Positions 34,164 to 43,273 of a stretch of DNA of 64,000 bases are shown here, one piece after another. The stretch's first letter is position 1, and the number at the start of each line of letters is the position of its first letter. Origin of the DNA: Thermoplasmata archaeon. Its GTDB lineage: Archaea; Thermoplasmatota; Thermoplasmata; Lutacidiplasmatales; UBA184. The stretch is taken from assembly GCA_030038095.1 (NCBI GenBank), contig JASHPK010000042.1, positions 1-64,000 on the forward strand, written 5' to 3'. A model generated the notes under the pieces. It saw nothing but the letters and a program-made list of their open reading frames with translations, did no database searches and was not told where the DNA came from. A program made the translations under genes and the position numbers.

Positions 34164-36582
34164 ACCGCGAGCGGAGCCGCTCGAGCCCCGCGAGGCGTTC
34201 GAGGCCCTTCGCCCGGCCCGAGGCCCCCTCGGGGGTCTGGTCGGCGAGGAAGAACGCTCGGACGTCCTCGGGGTGATCGAGCCCGAGGTACGGGATCACG
34301 CTCTGGAAGAGGTCCGTCAGGAAACTGGACCCCCGGAACAGGGACGCGAGCTCGGGGAGGTGCTGCTGGAGCCAGGTCCAGGTCATCGAGCGTCCTTGCG
34401 GGTTCTGAGCGGCCTGCAGGATCACGGCCACGACGTGGCCCAGGTTGACCCTCCCCGATAGGGTGAGGTCGAGGGTCTCCTGGATCAGCGCCTCATCGGG
34501 GACCCACGCGAGCGCCCGCTCCAGGCGCAGCGTCTCCCGCTCGGGCCGCACCCGGGCCTCGAGCGCCCGGCGGACCTCCCGGTAACCGACCGCGCCTTCG
34601 GTGCGCACCCGGGCGCACGCGACGGCCGCCCAGAGGTCCGGGTCGAGCCGATCCCAGCCCACGAACCGGCCGGAGACGTCCCGGGCGAACGCGGCGTCCA
34701 CGCGGACCCGGGCGAAACCGATCCGGTCCCGCAGGATGCCGGCCGTCGTGGGCTCTCCCGGCCGTCGATCGATCCCGAGTCGGTCGATCTGATCGGCGTA
34801 GAACCATCGGGCGAGGCTCTGGATCGGCGGGATCGAGGGGAAGCAGAGGGCCGGCGCGAGCAGCTGGCTGGCGATCGACTCGGCGACCAGGCGGTCCGAG
34901 GTCGGCCCCAGCGCCCGCACGAACCGCTCGTACGTCGCCCAGTCGACGTCCCCCGACACGAGGAACGCGCCGAGGTCCTCGACCACGATCCAGCGATCCC
35001 GGACCGGTCGGCCGGGCAGCGTCGCGAGGAGGCGCTCGTACAGCGCCGGGTCGTAGAGGACCCGGTAGAACCCGACCGCGCCGGGGTTCAGATGGACGGG
35101 AGCCCCGTCGGGGACGGGCATCGTCGTGGTCCGGGTGTCGAACAGGATCCGGTCGCGCCGGCCATCGACCTCGTAGACCATCGGGATCGGCCAGGGCTCC
35201 TCGTCGCGGGACCCCCGGAAGTCGAAGCGCCGCTGGGTGAGCTCGAGGCCCCGGGGGCCGAGCCGGGCGGAGATCACCGGGAGTCCGGGCCGATCCGTCC
35301 ACGGGGACATCAGGCGGCGGACCGGGGCCGCGGAGGCGGATTCGAGTGCGTCCCAGAGGTCCTCCGTGCGCGCGTTGGAGTAGCGGAAGCGGTGAAGATA
35401 TTGCGTGACCCCGCGGCGGAACACCTCCTCGCCGAGATACGCCTCGAGCATGGAGATGAGGCTCGAGCCCTTCCCGTAGGTGATCTCGTCGAAGATCTGG
35501 CTGATCTCCTCGGCCCGGGCGACCGGCACCCGGATCGGATGACTGGTCGCGAGGGAGTCACCCTCGAGGGCGGCCTGCATCCCGGCCACCCGCAGCACGA
35601 AGTCGGTCGGAGCGTCCAGCGACGGCTCGAGCCGCTGCGTGATCTTGGTCTCGAGGAAGGCCGCGAAGCTCTCGTTCAACCAGATGTCGGACCACCACGC
35701 CATCGTGACGAGGTTGCCGAACCACTGGTGGGCGACCTCGTGGGCGATCGTCTCAAAGACGTCCCGCCGGTCGAACGATCCCGCGTTCGGTTCGATCAGG
35801 AGGCGCATGTCGCGGAAGCAGATCGCCCCCCAGTTCTCCATCGCCCCGAAGGCATGCTCCGAGACCGCGACGAGGTCGAGCTTGGGCAGCGGGTACGGAA
35901 GGTCGTAGTACTCGGCGAGGGCGGCGAGGATCCGGCGCCCCGCCTCGGCCGCGAACCGGCCCGAGGCGCCGCGCCCGGGAGGCGCCAGGACCCGGACGGT
36001 CACCGGTCCTCCCGGCGCCTCGATCGCGTCGAACCGTCCGATGCCGAGGTAGAACAGGTACGGGGCCATCGGGGGCGTGGCCGCGAAGCTCCAAGTTCGT
36101 CGGCCGTCGACGGTCGTCGATCGTTCGGGGACGGTGTTCGACACGACGAGCAGTCCGTCCGGAGCCGACACCTCCAGCCGGAGGCGGGCCTTGCGGTCGG
36201 GCCGGTCGAGACAGGGGAAGATCTTCCGGGCCCCGTTCGGCTCCCCCTGCGAGGTCAGCACGTAGCCGTCCCCGCTCCGGCTCCGGTAGAGGCCGAGGAG
36301 GTTCCGTTGGGCGACCTCCCCCGAGTATTCGATGGCGATGGGACCTTTCGTCCCCTCGAGCGAGGGCAGTCGGAGGACCCGCTCCTCCCGATCGACCCGG
36401 AACGGCACGGCCCGGCCTCCCCGGCGGACCGCGTGGATCTCGAGCCCGTCCGAGTCGAGATCGAGCGAGCCCGGCTCGCCGGCGAGGTCGATCTCCAGCG
36501 TGCCGGTCCAGCGGAGATGCTCGAAGTCCACGTCGAGCCGGAGCCGGTACTCCGAGACCGAGGGCGGAACCGCTTCGGCCAA
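34150..36582 (-). CDS. M1-family zinc metalloaminopeptidase (tricorn interacting factor F2/F3-like)
   Basis: GAMENWGAICFRDMRLLI; HEVAHQWFGNLVTMAWWSDIWLNESFAAFLE; FDEITYGKGSSLISMLEAYLGEEVFRRGV. The track start (36771) lies inside 5S rRNA, so an internal start (possibly TTG at 36582) is more likely. Confidence 0.9.
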   Translation of the reverse strand: MAEAVPPSVSEYRLRLDVDFEHLRWTGTLEIDLAGEPGSLDLDSDGLEIHAVRRGGRAVPFRVDREERVLRLPSLEGTKGPIAIEYSGEVAQRNLLGLYRSRSGDGYVLTSQGEPNGARKIFPCLDRPDRKARLRLEVSAPDGLLVVSNTVPERSTTVDGRRTWSFAATPPMAPYLFYLGIGRFDAIEAPGGPVTVRVLAPPGRGASGRFAAEAGRRILAALAEYYDLPYPLPKLDLVAVSEHAFGAMENWGAICFRDMRLLIEPNAGSFDRRDVFETIAHEVAHQWFGNLVTMAWWSDIWLNESFAAFLETKITQRLEPSLDAPTDFVLRVAGMQAALEGDSLATSHPIRVPVARAEEISQIFDEITYGKGSSLISMLEAYLGEEVFRRGVTQYLHRFRYSNARTEDLWDALESASAAPVRRLMSPWTDRPGLPVISARLGPRGLELTQRRFDFRGSRDEEPWPIPMVYEVDGRRDRILFDTRTTTMPVPDGAPVHLNPGAVGFYRVLYDPALYERLLATLPGRPVRDRWIVVEDLGAFLVSGDVDWATYERFVRALGPTSDRLVAESIASQLLAPALCFPSIPPIQSLARWFYADQIDRLGIDRRPGEPTTAGILRDRIGFARVRVDAAFARDVSGRFVGWDRLDPDLWAAVACARVRTEGAVGYREVRRALEARVRPERETLRLERALAWVPDEALIQETLDLTLSGRVNLGHVVAVILQAAQNPQGRSMTWTWLQQHLPELASLFRGSSFLTDLFQSVIPYLGLDHPEDVRAFFLADQTPEGASGRAKGLERLAGLERLRSRFSAA

Positions 36583-36702
36583 GAAACACCTCGGAAAGGC
36601 CGTCGGCGTCAACGCCGCGGCCGTCGGTCGAGCCGCGCGCCGAGATGAAGGTTCCGAGGGGGAATCCAAGGCGTCGCGCGGACTGGAAACGGCCGAATCA
36701 AG

Positions 36703-36711
36703 GTTAAATAT
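36703..36711 (+). promoter_or_regulatory. TATA box for 5S rRNA
   Basis: GTTAAATAT, about 25 nt upstream of the inferred 5S 5' end. Confidence 0.6.
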
Positions 36712-36730
36712 CGGAGCCCGGTCCGCCCGC

Positions 36731-36858
36731 TTGGCTGACGGCCAAAGCGGCGGGGAAACACCCGGTCCCATTCCGAACCCGGCAGTTAAGCCCGCTGGCG
36801 TTCCGCGCAGTACTGAAGTGCGCGAGCCTACGGGAGACGCGGAAAGCTGTCAGCCTTC
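36731..36858 (+). rRNA. rrf: 5S ribosomal RNA (solitary gene)
   Basis: GGCTGACGGCCAAAGCGGCGGGGAAACACCCGGTCCCATTCCGAACCCGGCAGTTAAGCCCGCTGGCG...GCAGTACTGAAGTGCGCGAGCCTACGGGAGACGCGGAAAGCTGTCAGCC. Conserved 5S core; 5' GGCTGAC pairs with 3' GTCAGCC. Ends approximate. Confidence 0.93.
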
Positions 36859-36925
36859 CCCGGGAACTCTCGTACCCGGAGCCCTGGCCCGATAGGTTAT
36901 CTCCCGAGTTCCTGTCGCCCGGCGG

Positions 36926-37846
36926 ATGTACCTCGGCGCACACCTCGGGATCGCGGAGGGGCTCGGCGAGGCGGTCCGCACGGCCCGGGCGATCGGCGGC
37001 GAGGCGATCCAGATCTTCTCGAAGAGCCCTCAGATGTGGAGCGGACCGCCCTTGAGCGCGGAGGCCGCGGCGGAGTTCCGGGCGGCGGTCCAGACGGAGG
37101 GACTTCGCGCGAGTCACGTCCACCACGGCTACCTGATCAACCTCGCGAGCCCGAAGCGAGCGATGCTGGGCCGCTCACGGAAGGCGTTCCAGGACGAAGT
37201 GCACCGGGCCGAGCTCCTCGGCGTCGACGGGCTCATCTTCCACCCGGGGGCCCATCTCTCCTCGGGGACCGAGGCCGGGGTTCGGACGATCATCGAGAGC
37301 CTGACGAAGACCCTCGAGGCCGTGCCCGAGGGCCGGGTGCGTCTCCTGCTCGAGAACGCGGCGGGCCAAGGGACCGCGATGTGCTCGACGTTCGAGGAGC
37401 TCGCCTCCGTCCTCCATGCGGTCGGCCCTCCGTCAAGGGTCGGAGTTTGTCTCGACACCTGTCACCTCTTCGCGGCGGGAGTGGACTTCACGACCGAATC
37501 CGGATACGGCACGCTCGTCGACCGGATCGAGGCGACCTTCGGAAGCGCGGCCGTGGGCGCCTTCCACCTGAACGACGCGAAGGCCGAACTCGGTTCTCAT
37601 CTCGACCGTCACGAGAACATCGGGAAGGGCCGGATCGGCGCCGAGGGGTTCCGCTCCCTCGTCAACGATGCTCGCTGGGAGGCCGTGCCTGGCTACCTCG
37701 AGACGCCCCTCGACGAACGGGGCTATGCGCGTTACGCGGAGGATCTGCTGACCCTCCAGGCCCTGCGTCCCCCGATGGCCTCCGGGGTCGCCCCGGCCCG
37801 TCCCGCCCGGCGGGGCGGCGCATCGCGCTCCTCAACCGTCAAATAG
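36926..37846 (+). CDS. nfo: Endonuclease IV (AP endonuclease)
   Basis: YLGAHLGIAEGL; AIQIFSKSPQMW; ASHVHHGYLINLASP; LLLENAAGQGTAMCSTFEEL; VGVCLDTCHLFAAGVDF; FHLNDAKAELGSHLDRHENIGKGRIGAEGF. Confidence 0.95.
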   Translation: MYLGAHLGIAEGLGEAVRTARAIGGEAIQIFSKSPQMWSGPPLSAEAAAEFRAAVQTEGLRASHVHHGYLINLASPKRAMLGRSRKAFQDEVHRAELLGVDGLIFHPGAHLSSGTEAGVRTIIESLTKTLEAVPEGRVRLLLENAAGQGTAMCSTFEELASVLHAVGPPSRVGVCLDTCHLFAAGVDFTTESGYGTLVDRIEATFGSAAVGAFHLNDAKAELGSHLDRHENIGKGRIGAEGFRSLVNDARWEAVPGYLETPLDERGYARYAEDLLTLQALRPPMASGVAPARPARRGGASRSSTVK

Positions 37847-37869
37847 CCACGTCCACCTCGGCGGCGCGC

Positions 37870-38727
37870 GTGTCGGGGGAAGAGGTTCCGGCGGAGGTGG
37901 TCGCCTCGCTCGAGGCGCGGGCCCGGGAGATCCGCCGCCACATCATCCGGATGACCTACGCCGCCGGCAGCGGTCATCCGGGGGGCAGCCTTTCGGCCAC
38001 CGACCTGCTGACCGCGCTCTATTTCCGGGAGCTCCGGGTCGATCCCGAGCGGCCCGACTGGCCGGACCGGGACCGCCTGGTCCTCTCGAAGGGTCACGCG
38101 GCCCCCGCCCTCTACGCGACGCTCGCCGAACGGGGGTTCCTGCCCCGCGAGGAACTGCTCTCGCTCCGTAAGCTCGGCAGCCGGCTCCAGGGCCACGTCG
38201 ACCGCGGGAAGCTCCCCGTCATCGAGGCCTCGACCGGGTGCCTCGGCCAGGGGATCGGCATGGCGGTCGGCATGGCGCTCGACGCGCGCCTCTCGGGGCG
38301 CCCGAGCCGGGTGTACGCGGTCCTCGGCGACGGCGAGTGCCAGGCGGGCCCGACGTGGGAGGCGCTGATGGCCGGCGGGCACTACCGCCTGTCCAACCTC
38401 GTCGCCCTCCTCGACCGGAACGGCTATGAGACCGACGGCTCGACCGAATCGATCCTCGGCATCGAACCGATCGCCGACAAGTTCCGCGCGTTCCGCTACC
38501 ACACCCTCGAGATTGACGGGCACGACTTCCGGCAGATCCTGGCCGCGTTCGCCGAGGCGCGACGCATCTCGGACGGCCCGACCGCGATCGTGGCCCGGAC
38601 GGTGAAGGGCAAGGGGGTCTCGTTCATGGAGGGCCAGCATGCCTGGCACGGGAAGGCCCCCTCGAAGGCCGAGGCGGAGCGGGCGATGGGGGAGCTCGGG
38701 GGGACGCTCGACGGGGTGGTCCGGTGA
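37870..38727 (+). CDS. Transketolase N-terminal subunit
   Basis: GTG at 37870; MTYAAGSGHPGGSLSATDLLTALYF; DRDRLVLSKGHAAPALYATLAERG; VLGDGECQAGPTWEALMAGGHY; NLVALLDRNGYETDGSTE. Confidence 0.93.
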   Translation: MSGEEVPAEVVASLEARAREIRRHIIRMTYAAGSGHPGGSLSATDLLTALYFRELRVDPERPDWPDRDRLVLSKGHAAPALYATLAERGFLPREELLSLRKLGSRLQGHVDRGKLPVIEASTGCLGQGIGMAVGMALDARLSGRPSRVYAVLGDGECQAGPTWEALMAGGHYRLSNLVALLDRNGYETDGSTESILGIEPIADKFRAFRYHTLEIDGHDFRQILAAFAEARRISDGPTAIVARTVKGKGVSFMEGQHAWHGKAPSKAEAERAMGELGGTLDGVVR

Positions 38728-39677
38728 GCGCTCCGGCGAAGGTGGAGAGCCTGCGCGACGCCTACGGCCAGGCCCTTCTCGAGCTCGGCGAGCGCGACCC
38801 GAAGCTGATCGTCCTCGATGCCGACCTCTCGGGGTCGACCCGGACCGTCCTCTTCGGCAAGAAGTTCCCCGACCGGTTCTACAACGTCGGCGTCATGGAA
38901 CCGACGATGATGTCGATCGCCGCAGGGTTCTCGCTGGAGGGCCGCACGGTCTACGCGAGCACGTTCGCGGTCTTCGCCGCCGGCCAGGCCTACAACTTCG
39001 TCCGCCAGTCGATCTGCTACAACCGGGCGAACGTGAAGATCGTCGCGACCCACGGCGGGCTCCTCGTCGGCCCCGACGGAGGCACCCACCAGATCGTGGA
39101 GGACATCGGGTTGATGCGGGGTCTCCCCGGCATGACCGTGATCGTGCCCGCCGACGCCCCGACCGCCCGCGCCGCCACCTTCGCGGTCGCGGAGCGGGAA
39201 GGGCCCGCGTACGTGCGCCTCACCCGGGAGAGCCTGCCCACCGTCACCGACGGATCGTTCCAGATCGGCCGCGCGGCCGAGCTCCGGTCGGGAAGCGACC
39301 TCACGATCGTGGCCGTCGGCGCGCTCGTCGCCCGTGCCCTCGAGGTCGCCGGCGAGCTCGCCGAGATCGGGATCTCCACGCGGGTCCTCGACCTCGCGTC
39401 GGTCAAGCCGTTCGACGAGCCGGCGCTGCTCCGGGCGGCCCGCGACACGGGGGCGATCCTCGTCCTCGAGGAGCACTCCGTGCTCACGGGCGTCGGCGCC
39501 CTCGTCGCGGCGACGACGGGGGAGAACTACCCGGTGCCGGTCCGACGGGTCGGGGTGCCGGACCTCTTCGGCGAATCCGGGGAAGCCTGGGCGCTCCTCG
39601 ACCGGTTCGGCATGTCGAAGGAGCGCATCCGCGAGGAGGCTTGGGAGCTGCTCCGCCTCCGGGGCAAAGTTCAGTAG
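38724..39677 (+). CDS. Transketolase C-terminal subunit
   Basis: 4-nt overlap with upstream subunit; [83 protein letters not shown]. Confidence 0.93.
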   Translation: MSAPAKVESLRDAYGQALLELGERDPKLIVLDADLSGSTRTVLFGKKFPDRFYNVGVMEPTMMSIAAGFSLEGRTVYASTFAVFAAGQAYNFVRQSICYNRANVKIVATHGGLLVGPDGGTHQIVEDIGLMRGLPGMTVIVPADAPTARAATFAVAEREGPAYVRLTRESLPTVTDGSFQIGRAAELRSGSDLTIVAVGALVARALEVAGELAEIGISTRVLDLASVKPFDEPALLRAARDTGAILVLEEHSVLTGVGALVAATTGENYPVPVRRVGVPDLFGESGEAWALLDRFGMSKERIREEAWELLRLRGKVQ

Positions 39678-39705
39678 CGGGGAGTCTCTCGGGGAGGACC
39701 GGACG

Positions 39706-40353
39706 ATGCAGCTGTTCCTGGACACGGCGAGCGTGACCGAGATCCGGACGATGTGGGAGATCGGGATCCTCGATGGGGTCACGACCAACCCGACCCTCGT
39801 CGCGAAGGAGGGGCGCAAGTTCGAGGAGGTCCTCAAGGAGATTTGCGCGCTCGGCGTGCCGAGCGTGTCGGCGGAGGTCGTCGCGACCGATCCCGAGGGG
39901 ATGCTCCGCGAGGGCCGCCACCTCCGGGAGATCCACCCGTCGATCTACGTCAAGGTCCCGATGACCCCGGCGGGCCTCCGGGCGACGAAGGTCCTCAGCC
40001 GAGAGGGCACCCGGGTCAACATGACCCTCGTCTTCAGCGCGAACCAGGCGCTCCTAGCGGCGAAGGTCGGCGCCGCCTATGTGAGCCCGTTCATCGGGCG
40101 CCTCGACGATCAGGGGGAGGTTGGGATGGACCTCATCGGCGAGATCGTGCAGATTTACCGGAACTACCGCTTCCCGACGAAGATCCTCGTCGCGAGCATC
40201 CGGCACCCGGTCCACGTCCTCGAGGCGGCGAAGCTCGGGGCCGATATCGCCACGATGCCTTACGGCGTCATGGAGAAGCTCGTCCAGCACCCCCTCACGG
40301 ACCTCGGGCTCGCCCGCTTCCTCAAGGACTGGGAGAAGGTCCCGAAGGGCTAG
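39706..40353 (+). CDS. Transaldolase / fructose-6-phosphate aldolase-like (TalC type)
   Basis: [81 protein letters not shown]. Confidence 0.94.
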   Translation: MQLFLDTASVTEIRTMWEIGILDGVTTNPTLVAKEGRKFEEVLKEICALGVPSVSAEVVATDPEGMLREGRHLREIHPSIYVKVPMTPAGLRATKVLSREGTRVNMTLVFSANQALLAAKVGAAYVSPFIGRLDDQGEVGMDLIGEIVQIYRNYRFPTKILVASIRHPVHVLEAAKLGADIATMPYGVMEKLVQHPLTDLGLARFLKDWEKVPKG

Positions 40354-40399
40354 GCCCGCGCGACGGCTATTACGGGTCCGGGGCTGGGGAGCGAGACCC

Positions 40400-40684
40400 G
40401 TGACGGATCCGGCGCTGCTCGAGAAGTACCTCCGCCTCACCCGCGAGGCGCTCGCCAAGGTCTCGGCCGCTCCCCCGGAACGATCGTTCCTCCACGGGGC
40501 CTCCGCCGACTTCCTTTCCATGGCCCGATCCTATCTCGCCGACGCGGAGCACTTCTCCGCCTCCGGGGACGCGGATCGAGCGCTCGCGGCCGCGAGCTAC
40601 GCCCACGCCTGGCTCGACGCGGGCGTGCGGCTCGGCCTCCTGAACGGAGGTGACGATGACCAACGGTTCACCCTCTTCCGGTGA
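40400..40684 (+). CDS. DUF357-like small protein
   Basis: GTG at 40400; YLRLTREALAKV...DFLSMARSYLADAEHFSASGDADRALAAASYAHAWLDAGVRLGLL. Archaeal DUF357-type sequence directly upstream of the translin-family gene. Confidence 0.65.
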   Translation: MTDPALLEKYLRLTREALAKVSAAPPERSFLHGASADFLSMARSYLADAEHFSASGDADRALAAASYAHAWLDAGVRLGLLNGGDDDQRFTLFR

Positions 40685-41321
40685 GCCCCCGGCCCCGAAC
40701 GGCGGGGGCCTCGCCGATTCGGTCCTCTCGACGATCGAGGCCCACCTGCGCCAGCGGGAGCTCCGGCGGGAGGACCTCTACCAGCGGGCCCGCCGGCTTC
40801 GCCGACTCGCCCAGGGGACGATGAACCGCCTCCACGCGGAGGGGGCCGCCCCCGTGGAGCTCGCCGAGATCCGGCGCGGCATGGCCGACCTCGCCGACTG
40901 GCTCCGTCGGGAGGGCCGGGGGGACGAGGCGATGGCGCTCGACGCCCTGCAGGAGTCCGTCGAGGCGGTCCTCCTCGGCGCCGTCGTCGCCGGGCAGCCG
41001 ATGCCCGGACCCTCGGAGCTCGGGGTCGACCCCGAGCCGTACCTCCTCGGGCTCGGCGACGTCGTCGGCGAGGTCCGTCGCCGGGTGCTCGACCACCTCG
41101 GACGGGACGACCTGGCCTCCGCCGAGGCGGATCTCGCCCTCATGGAACGGCTCACCCGCGCGCTCCTGCGGTTCGACACCACTCGGGCGATCGTACAGCT
41201 CAAGCCGAAGCAGGACGTCGCGCGGGCGCTCCTCGAACGGACCCGAGGGGAGATCGTGATGGCGCGCTTCCTCGCCCGGGCGCGTCCGCCCGCCTCCGCC
41301 CCGCCCGGGGAGCCGGAATGA
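40656..41321 (+). CDS. Archaeal translin-family protein
   Basis: Helical; LYQRARRLRRLAQGTMNRLH...ADWLRREGRGDEAMALDALQESVEAVLLGAVVAGQPMPGPSELGVDPEPYLLGLGDVVGEVRRRVLDHL. GGAGG upstream of ATG 40656. Confidence 0.8.
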   Translation: MTNGSPSSGEPPAPNGGGLADSVLSTIEAHLRQRELRREDLYQRARRLRRLAQGTMNRLHAEGAAPVELAEIRRGMADLADWLRREGRGDEAMALDALQESVEAVLLGAVVAGQPMPGPSELGVDPEPYLLGLGDVVGEVRRRVLDHLGRDDLASAEADLALMERLTRALLRFDTTRAIVQLKPKQDVARALLERTRGEIVMARFLARARPPASAPPGEPE

Positions 41322-42115
41322 GTTCGCCCCCCCGCCGGACGATCGCGGTGATCGGCGGCAGCGGGGTCACGGGGATCTTCGACCCGGGCTCGGAGCGGAC
41401 CGTCCACCGGGTCTCCTCCCCTTGGGGGGCCCCGAGCGGACCGATCGAGGAGGGCCGGGTCGGCGGCGTCCGCGTCCTGTTCCTTCCCCGGCACGGTCCC
41501 AGCCACACGATCCCGCCCCACCGGGTGAACTACCGGGCCAACGTCGACGCCCTCGTCTCGCTCGGGGCGGAGGCGATCGTGACGGTCAGCTCGGTCGGCT
41601 CTCTCCGGGAGGAGCTCCCGCCGGGCACGTTCGTGCTCCCGAGCCAGTTCGTCGACTTCACGAAGCAGCGCCCGACCACCTTCTTCGAGGGCGGGCGGGT
41701 CTACCACGTCTCCCTCGCCGACCCGTTCTGTCCGGACCTCGCGCTCACCGCCGCGGCGGTCGGGCGGGACGTGGGCGCGCCGTTCGTCGAGGGCCGCACC
41801 TACGTCTGCGTCGAAGGGCCCAGGTTCAGCACCCGCGCGGAGTCGAAGTTCTTTCGCACGTTCGCGGACATCATCGGCATGACGCTCGTGCCGGAGGTGA
41901 CGCTCGCCCGGGAGCGGGCCGTCTGCTACGCCTGCCTCGCGATGGTCACCGACTTCGATGTGTGGGCCGAGCGCCCGGTCGAGGTCCGGGACGTCCTCGC
42001 GCGCATGCAACAGAACATCGATCGGATGGGGGCCGTCCTCTCGAGGCTGATCCCGCGGGTCGCCACCCCACCCACGTGTTCCTGCCGGCACGCCCTTGAC
42101 GAGGCCGGCGTCTAG
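41318..42115 (+). CDS. mtnP: S-methyl-5'-thioadenosine phosphorylase / purine nucleoside phosphorylase
   Basis: IAVIGGSGVTGIFDPG; VLFLPRHGPSHTIPPHRVNYRANVDAL; VSSVGSLREELPPGTFVLPSQFVDFTKQRPTTFFEG; VCVEGPRFSTRAESKFFRTFADIIGMTLVPEVTLARE. Confidence 0.93.
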   Translation: MSSPPRRTIAVIGGSGVTGIFDPGSERTVHRVSSPWGAPSGPIEEGRVGGVRVLFLPRHGPSHTIPPHRVNYRANVDALVSLGAEAIVTVSSVGSLREELPPGTFVLPSQFVDFTKQRPTTFFEGGRVYHVSLADPFCPDLALTAAAVGRDVGAPFVEGRTYVCVEGPRFSTRAESKFFRTFADIIGMTLVPEVTLARERAVCYACLAMVTDFDVWAERPVEVRDVLARMQQNIDRMGAVLSRLIPRVATPPTCSCRHALDEAGV

Positions 42116-42124
42116 CGGGCCGGG

Positions 42125-42394
42125 TCACTGCGCGACGCCGCGCCGCACCGTGATCGGGATCCGGCTGGCAGCGAACTCACGCTCGGCGATCTCGACCGGG
42201 TCCACGAGCGTCGGGGGCACATCGATGAGGATCGGCGCGCCGAGCGAGATCTGCAGAGCGCGGGCGCCCAGGATCCGCGCCCGCTCGAACCGGGTGTACT
42301 CCTCCGCGCCGAGGGGTCGAGCTGCTGGTCGGGACGTCACGCTGCCGCTCCCCCCGGCCGGCAGGACCGCTGCGGCCGTCAAGGGCCCGGCCAC
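42125..42394 (-). CDS. rpoK: DNA-directed RNA polymerase subunit K (Rpb6 family)
   Basis: [54 protein letters not shown]. Start uncertain (GTG at 42394 or 42340). Confidence 0.92.
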   Translation of the reverse strand: MAGPLTAAAVLPAGGSGSVTSRPAARPLGAEEYTRFERARILGARALQISLGAPILIDVPPTLVDPVEIAEREFAASRIPITVRRGVAQ

Positions 42395-42419
42395 TCAGGG
42401 TTCGGTATTTACCCCTTGC

Positions 42420-42443
42420 GGACCCACCGGCTTTGCCCGAAAA
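42420..42443 (+). repeat. Left copy of perfect 24-bp direct repeat
   Basis: GGACCCACCGGCTTTGCCCGAAAA, identical at 45437..45460. Confidence 0.95.
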
Positions 42444-42452
42444 GCCGCCGGT

Positions 42453-42482
42453 GCACAGAAACTCGAGAGAATGCACAGAAAC
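42453..42482 (+). repeat. Two copies of 10-bp GCACAGAAAC repeat (42453 and 42473)
   Basis: GCACAGAAAC-TCGAGAGAAT-GCACAGAAAC; three more copies at 45375, 45395 and 45409. Confidence 0.85.
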
Positions 42483-42609
42483 CCCGTCGAGCCCCGAATC
42501 CGCCATATACGAACCGGCGCTGGGGAGCACGGCTGAGGGGTCAGCCGAGCCCCGATAGTCTGCGGGGCTGAACCGCAGGCTCACTGCCAATGACCCCTGG
42601 GGAGATTCG

Positions 42610-43071
42610 ATGCCCAGGGTAACCGAAGGCAGGACCAAGCAAGCCGAAACTAGACGGCCGCCCATTCAACCCGCCCCGCTCACGCTTGAGCTGTCTCCCG
42701 GGCTTGTTGAAAGTCTGCGACCGTGGATCGATCTGGAACAGGTTGGCTCAGACGGATTTCAGGTCTGGCTTTCCTCCGTTCTCCCGCTGATCCCGCTTCC
42801 TCGCACGGAGAGTAGCCTCCTGTCGGTCAACCCCGCTGCCCGAATCAAGGAGCTGGCGGCCGCGCTGTCTGGATGCGCTTCTGACCGAGCTAGGGTCCAT
42901 TTCCAAGCTGCCGAATACTACCGGGACAACCAACGCTTGGCCCGCCGACTACGTGCACTGGAATCCGTCCTGCGAACCAGTTCGAGTCCTTCGGGCGCAG
43001 TAGCCAATCCAGGACCAGATTCCGAGGCTGACGCCGCAGCAGAACGGTATCTCCCGCCCCGAAAGTGCTAG
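42610..43071 (+). CDS. Hypothetical protein (153 aa) in low-GC island
   Basis: ATG-initiated ORF with no competing long ORF and a lower-GC context; no recognisable family. Confidence 0.5.
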   Translation: MPRVTEGRTKQAETRRPPIQPAPLTLELSPGLVESLRPWIDLEQVGSDGFQVWLSSVLPLIPLPRTESSLLSVNPAARIKELAAALSGCASDRARVHFQAAEYYRDNQRLARRLRALESVLRTSSSPSGAVANPGPDSEADAAAERYLPPRKC

Positions 43072-43273
43072 CCCCTACCCACCTAACCGGTCGGATGTTG
43101 GGATGCGCTCCCATCTAGGACTGAATACCGAAGTCGCCGCTACAGCCCAAGAGCAGTCTTGATAAGCCAGAGACGTTCCTTCGTGTTGCAGGGGATGAAG
43201 CTCCCCTTCGACCGCCCGGCGCGGGCTGATAGCTTCTACCTCGCCCAACCGCGCCAAGGAAGAGGGCGGACCG

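Noticed and set aside
36583-36771. N-terminal extension of M1 aminopeptidase
   Set aside because: It runs into the 5S rRNA promoter and gene and lacks M1-like sequence; the real start is internal.
42428-42447. Hairpin as an intrinsic terminator for rpoK or mtnP
   Set aside because: It lies upstream of the rpoK start, about 300 nt past mtnP and beyond rpoK, and is tied to the repeat boundary; it is not followed by a T-tract.
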